A DNA stretch of 64,000 nt from Callorhinus ursinus. Taxonomy: Eukaryota; Chordata; Mammalia; Carnivora; Otariidae. The translations under genes were made by a program, and so were the position numbers. The stretch is from the NCBI RefSeq assembly GCF_003265705.1, contig NW_020312827.1, positions 21,085,270 through 21,149,269 of the forward strand, read 5' to 3'. Positions 61,001 to 64,000 of the stretch are shown piece after piece. Below the pieces are notes generated by a model. The model was not told the DNA's origin and did no database searches. It saw only the letters and a program-made list of their open reading frames with translations. Position 1 is the stretch's first letter; each line of letters starts with the position of its first letter.

Positions 61001-61071
61001 TATGTAGTGTCCTTTTTTTTGGTCATATATTCATATATATTTGCATATGTATATATATCTTTTAACTTTTT

Positions 61072-61260
61072 TAAAAAAGTATTTTAGGGAGGGAGAGAGA
61101 GAGAATGAGGATGAGAACAAGTGGTAGGGGAGGGGCAGGGGGAGAAGCAGACTCCCTGCAGAACAGGGAGCAGACATGGGGCTCTATCCCAGGACTCTGG
61201 GATCATGACCTGAGCCAAAGGCAGATGCCTAACTGACTGAGCCACCCAGGCGCCCCTGTT
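61072..61260 (-). mobile_element. CanSINE (SINEC), antisense
   Basis: Minus-strand head GGGGCGCCTGGGTGGCTCAG is at the right end; the tail is reduced to TTAAAAAAGTATTTTAGG. A 14-bp duplication TCTTTTAACTTTTT lies at 61058-61071 and 61261-61274. Confidence 0.94.
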
Positions 61261-61274
61261 TCTTTTAACTTTTT

Positions 61275-62780
61275 ATGACAAATGTTTGTTACAGTGCTCT
61301 TGTCACAAGAGACCTTGAAGTCTCTTTCCTGATGATGACATCTTTATATGCAATTAGTAGTAATAATAGTGTTCTATGCGCCAGACATTGTGCTAACCCT
61401 CATTTTATTTAATTTATACTTTGGCCTTATGAGGCAGTTTGTCTACTTTATAGATGATAATCTGCAGCTTAGAGAAATTAAGTCACACCACTTGTAAGTG
61501 GACAAGGCTGTTCTCTTAAACACTAAACTATATATAAATTTGTAAAAAAAATCACAAAATATGAACATTACTTATACACCTATCAAATTATTTTAGACTT
61601 TAATCTTGAACACTCGATCTTAGGTCACTGAAGTTTTAATTGAAAACTATCACACAGATGAATGGAAAAGAACAATAAAAACATATAATCAATCAGTGAC
61701 AATCATTGACAAATAGATGCTTACAAAAAGCAGAATTTAAAGAGGAAGAAAACACTATGAACTAGAGGCAAGATTTCACTGAAGTCAGGGAGGCATGAGA
61801 GTTGGTGAGAAAAGTGGAGGAGAAAAAAGTTGGATATAAGAACATAGCACTCTTGTTTATGGCATATGGTCAGCATCATTATGTATTCATCATGTGTCTA
61901 AATGAATTACCTAGTGATATTCCTTGGGGGAGTGATGTGCACACACATCAGGAAGTATGGAAATATTTGAGAATAGAAATAGACATCTCTTGCAAAGGGA
62001 TAGGGTATTTTTAAGCAGGAAGTTTCTAGAGAGGAGACCTGTAAAAATATCACACGTAGCACCTGTTTCAAAGAAAATAGGAACTGAGAAAAAATTTTGT
62101 GTTTGCAATCATAAAGTCAGTGACAATCTTTGAGCACCGTTTTATTAGTAATAAGGCAGAACCAGATGGCAAAGGATTTTATAAATGAGTTGGTGTGAGG
62201 AAATCAAGGCAGCTGATTATTGTAGGGTTTTGTTACCATCATGAAATATAAAGCAATGTTTGCACAAAGTCATGTTGATTAGTTTCTGTCAGTTCTACAC
62301 AACCATTAATGAGACAAAATGGCCCTCATAGTATGAAATTAAAGAAGGATAAATGAGACAAAGAATTAAGTTTCGTGTAATTACATCTAACCCACTGTGA
62401 AATATATTATGTGAAACAAGACTGAGGCAAAGAAACAAAAATGAAGTACACTGGTTTAATTGAGGCTGCTTGCCAGAAATCCTTGGAATCAGCCTTCGGA
62501 GATTCTAGCAATGGAAACCCTTGGGAGTTGATTCCTGTCTCTGTATTTGTGCTAAATATTTACTGTCAGTGCATACATATATACATACATACATGTGTAC
62601 TTAAGTAGACATACTAGATAAATGGTGGTTTGGAATTGGTTGGGTACTTGATATGAACTTTTTTCTTTTTAAACCTTTAAATTTAGGGACTAAACTTTTG
62701 GATATTATGGTGAAGAATTTCACTTATGTAAATTTATTTCAGAAAAAATTCTACTTCTAATAGACTATTTCCTTTTGTAG
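61275..62780. other. CEP128 intron with one MIR fragment
   Basis: Apart from the MIR at about 61360-61510, it is unique sequence with a short ATAC-type repeat at 62571-62594. It ends in the acceptor ATTTCCTTTTGTAG. Confidence 0.5.
61360..61510 (-). mobile_element. MIR fossil fragment, antisense
   Basis: TATGCGCCAGACATTGTGCT, GGCCTTATGAGGCAGTTTGT and AGAGAAATTAAGTCACACCA fit the antisense MIR. Confidence 0.72.
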
Positions 62781-62840
62781 GTTTTCTCATCTAGTCCTGA
62801 TATTAACTATGACCCACATCGCTGGTTAGCAGAAAGCAAG
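62781..62840 (+). CDS. CEP128: CEP128 internal coding micro-exon, 20 codons
   Basis: Fifth visible CEP128 exon, only 60 bases, phase 0 at both ends. The acceptor is CCTTTTGTAG and the donor AAG|GTAATT. The peptide is VFSSSPDINYDPHRWLAESK. It is not coiled coil: the aromatic- and proline-containing NYDPHRW segment forms a break or linker in the rod. The order after the previous exon (EKLK then VFSS) and the DPHRWLAESK phrase agree with remembered human CEP128. The continuation expected next in the protein is not in the remaining 1.16 kb. Retention of the following intron would add four codons before a stop. Confidence 0.9.
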
Positions 62841-64000
62841 GTAATTTATCTTTAAGTCCTAAAATTACCATAATGTTTATGACTTTCAAGGTGTCCTATT
62901 TGGGCCAGCCATACATTTTGTTATAGAACAGAACATATGGAGCTGTTTTGGGGAAGATATCATTGTCATGCATTTAAGAAACCTCCATGTTCCTTTAGTT
63001 TAACATTTAAAAAATTAGCTTAACTATATAGGACTATAGTTCACAGAATGGGAAAATAAAGGAAGGTAAAACTGTTGAAATATCAAAACTAGATTGTCAG
63101 ACAAATTCTTCTGCCTTTTCCTTGGGATGGGCAATGTCTCGGGAAGTGTATAAAGGTCCAGGCAGATATAACCAACCTTTATTTACACATAGATACTTAA
63201 TATATTTTAGTTCCTGGAGGTAAGCTCAAAGCCTGCCAAATCTCTGTGTGGCTCAAACAAATCCCTTCATTTCTCTGGATATCTTGTTTCTTCACGTGCA
63301 AAATGGGAAGGGTAAACTTTATGTTCTGAAGATAACTTTCTTGCTTCGTGGTTCTTTGGTGATTTAAATTTAAAGGGCAGGTAAGCAAATCTAAGTAAAA
63401 TCGAACAATTTGCTAATTTTAGCAGGAAGATTCCTCTGCACTGTGGGATGATCACCAGCTATTCTCATATATCAGATGAACTTGGAAATTCCTTAATTAA
63501 AATATATAGAAAATTATGACCATATAAGATGTAGGTGTCTGTTTATCCGAGTATTGACACTTAAGCATTTGTATTCCTTCTTAAACTAGTTTTTTCAGCT
63601 TTGAGATGCTAAAGTGAAAAATCTTCTATCCCATTTAAATTCTATAAGAAAACCAACAGTACTATAAACCTGAACAATTGTGGTTCAACTTAGGATTTTA
63701 TTGTAAGAAAGAACTCTTAAGTTTGTCCCGTATCATAATTTAAAAATACGAGAAAAGTGAGGTTTTTAGAAAAGGTATGTGACTTTTCCAGTGCCGTATA
63801 AAGAATGGGAAAATGGATTGCATGTTAGACTCACAATTAATATTCTTACCATTGTGTGTATTACTGTCTAAAGTTTTCATTCAGCCAAGATTTATTGACT
63901 GCATACTGTTTTTGTGTATAGACATGAGGGGTATAAGTGTTAGCAAGCCATGGAAATTAATAAGGAAAATGGAAATGTACACAAATTTTTAAAATCCTTA
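62841..64000. other. CEP128 intron to the window end
   Basis: Unique AT-rich sequence with no further CEP128 exon seen. The minus-strand frames at 63197-63455 have no splice or domain support. Confidence 0.55.

Noticed and set aside
2453..61260. tRNA-like A and B boxes as tRNA genes
   Set aside because: They belong to CanSINE and MIR heads; no cloverleaf with a proper acceptor stem and anticodon arm is present.
1..64000. A novel gene system such as a cluster, a domesticated element or an endogenous viral gene
   Set aside because: Outside CEP128 the coding-like sequence is degenerate L1. The one LTR-like relic carries no coding part, and no cluster of unexplained frames remains.

Overview
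The window is nuclear DNA from a carnivoran mammal. It is AT-rich, holds short exons in very long introns, and is crowded with carnivore-specific retrotransposons. Thirteen copies of the tRNA-derived CanSINE (SINEC) are recognisable, and the younger L1 copies have the carnivore-type 3' UTR. I see neither the canid-specific SINEC_Cf form nor the felid form. The SINE tails resemble those of arctoid carnivores (bears, seals, mustelids). That placement is an inference from repeat subfamily only.

The only host gene I can support is an internal part of CEP128, the 128-kDa coiled-coil protein of the centriole subdistal appendages and basal body, on the + strand. Five coding exons are visible: 23851-24201, 31579-32229, 37505-37669, 58183-58359 and 62781-62840. 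They encode 117, 217, 55, 59 and 20 codons. Every junction has AG/GT signals and every intron is phase 0, so the five exons join into one open frame of 468 codons. The first 23.8 kb is intron upstream of the first visible exon, and the last 1.2 kb is intron after the fifth. The gene's promoter, both its ends and its remaining exons lie outside the window.

Layout: 1-23.8 kb is an intron with a short L1 3' end (1.1 kb), seven CanSINEs, an old antisense L1 (6.5-7.2 kb), a tandem pair of L1 3' ends (13.0-13.3 kb), an old antisense L1 with an unusually long flanking duplication (17.1-18.9 kb), and a twin-primed (5'-inverted) L1 ending just before the first exon (21.9-23.6 kb). Introns 24.2-31.6 and 32.2-37.5 kb hold mostly unique DNA, an LTR-like relic, MIR and L2 fossils, and two SINEs. 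The 20.5-kb intron 37.7-58.2 kb contains an almost full-length antisense L1 (50.0-55.4 kb). It keeps its 5' end and GC-rich 5' UTR but has a broken ORF1 and an ORF2 with about 1 kb missing between the endonuclease and reverse-transcriptase parts. The final introns hold MIR fossils and one SINE.

I found no evidence for a new biological system. There are no operons, CRISPR arrays, phage or plasmid features, and nearly all long open frames outside the five exons are L1 remnants or chance. The more interesting leads are possible alternative ends of CEP128 (read-through of the large exon; a candidate terminal exon near 48.1 kb), a possible L1 antisense promoter pointing towards the last two exons, two unique stretches that might be conserved regulatory DNA, and several instructive retrotransposition scars. 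CEP128 was identified from memory of the protein family; older repeat-family names and boundaries are by eye.
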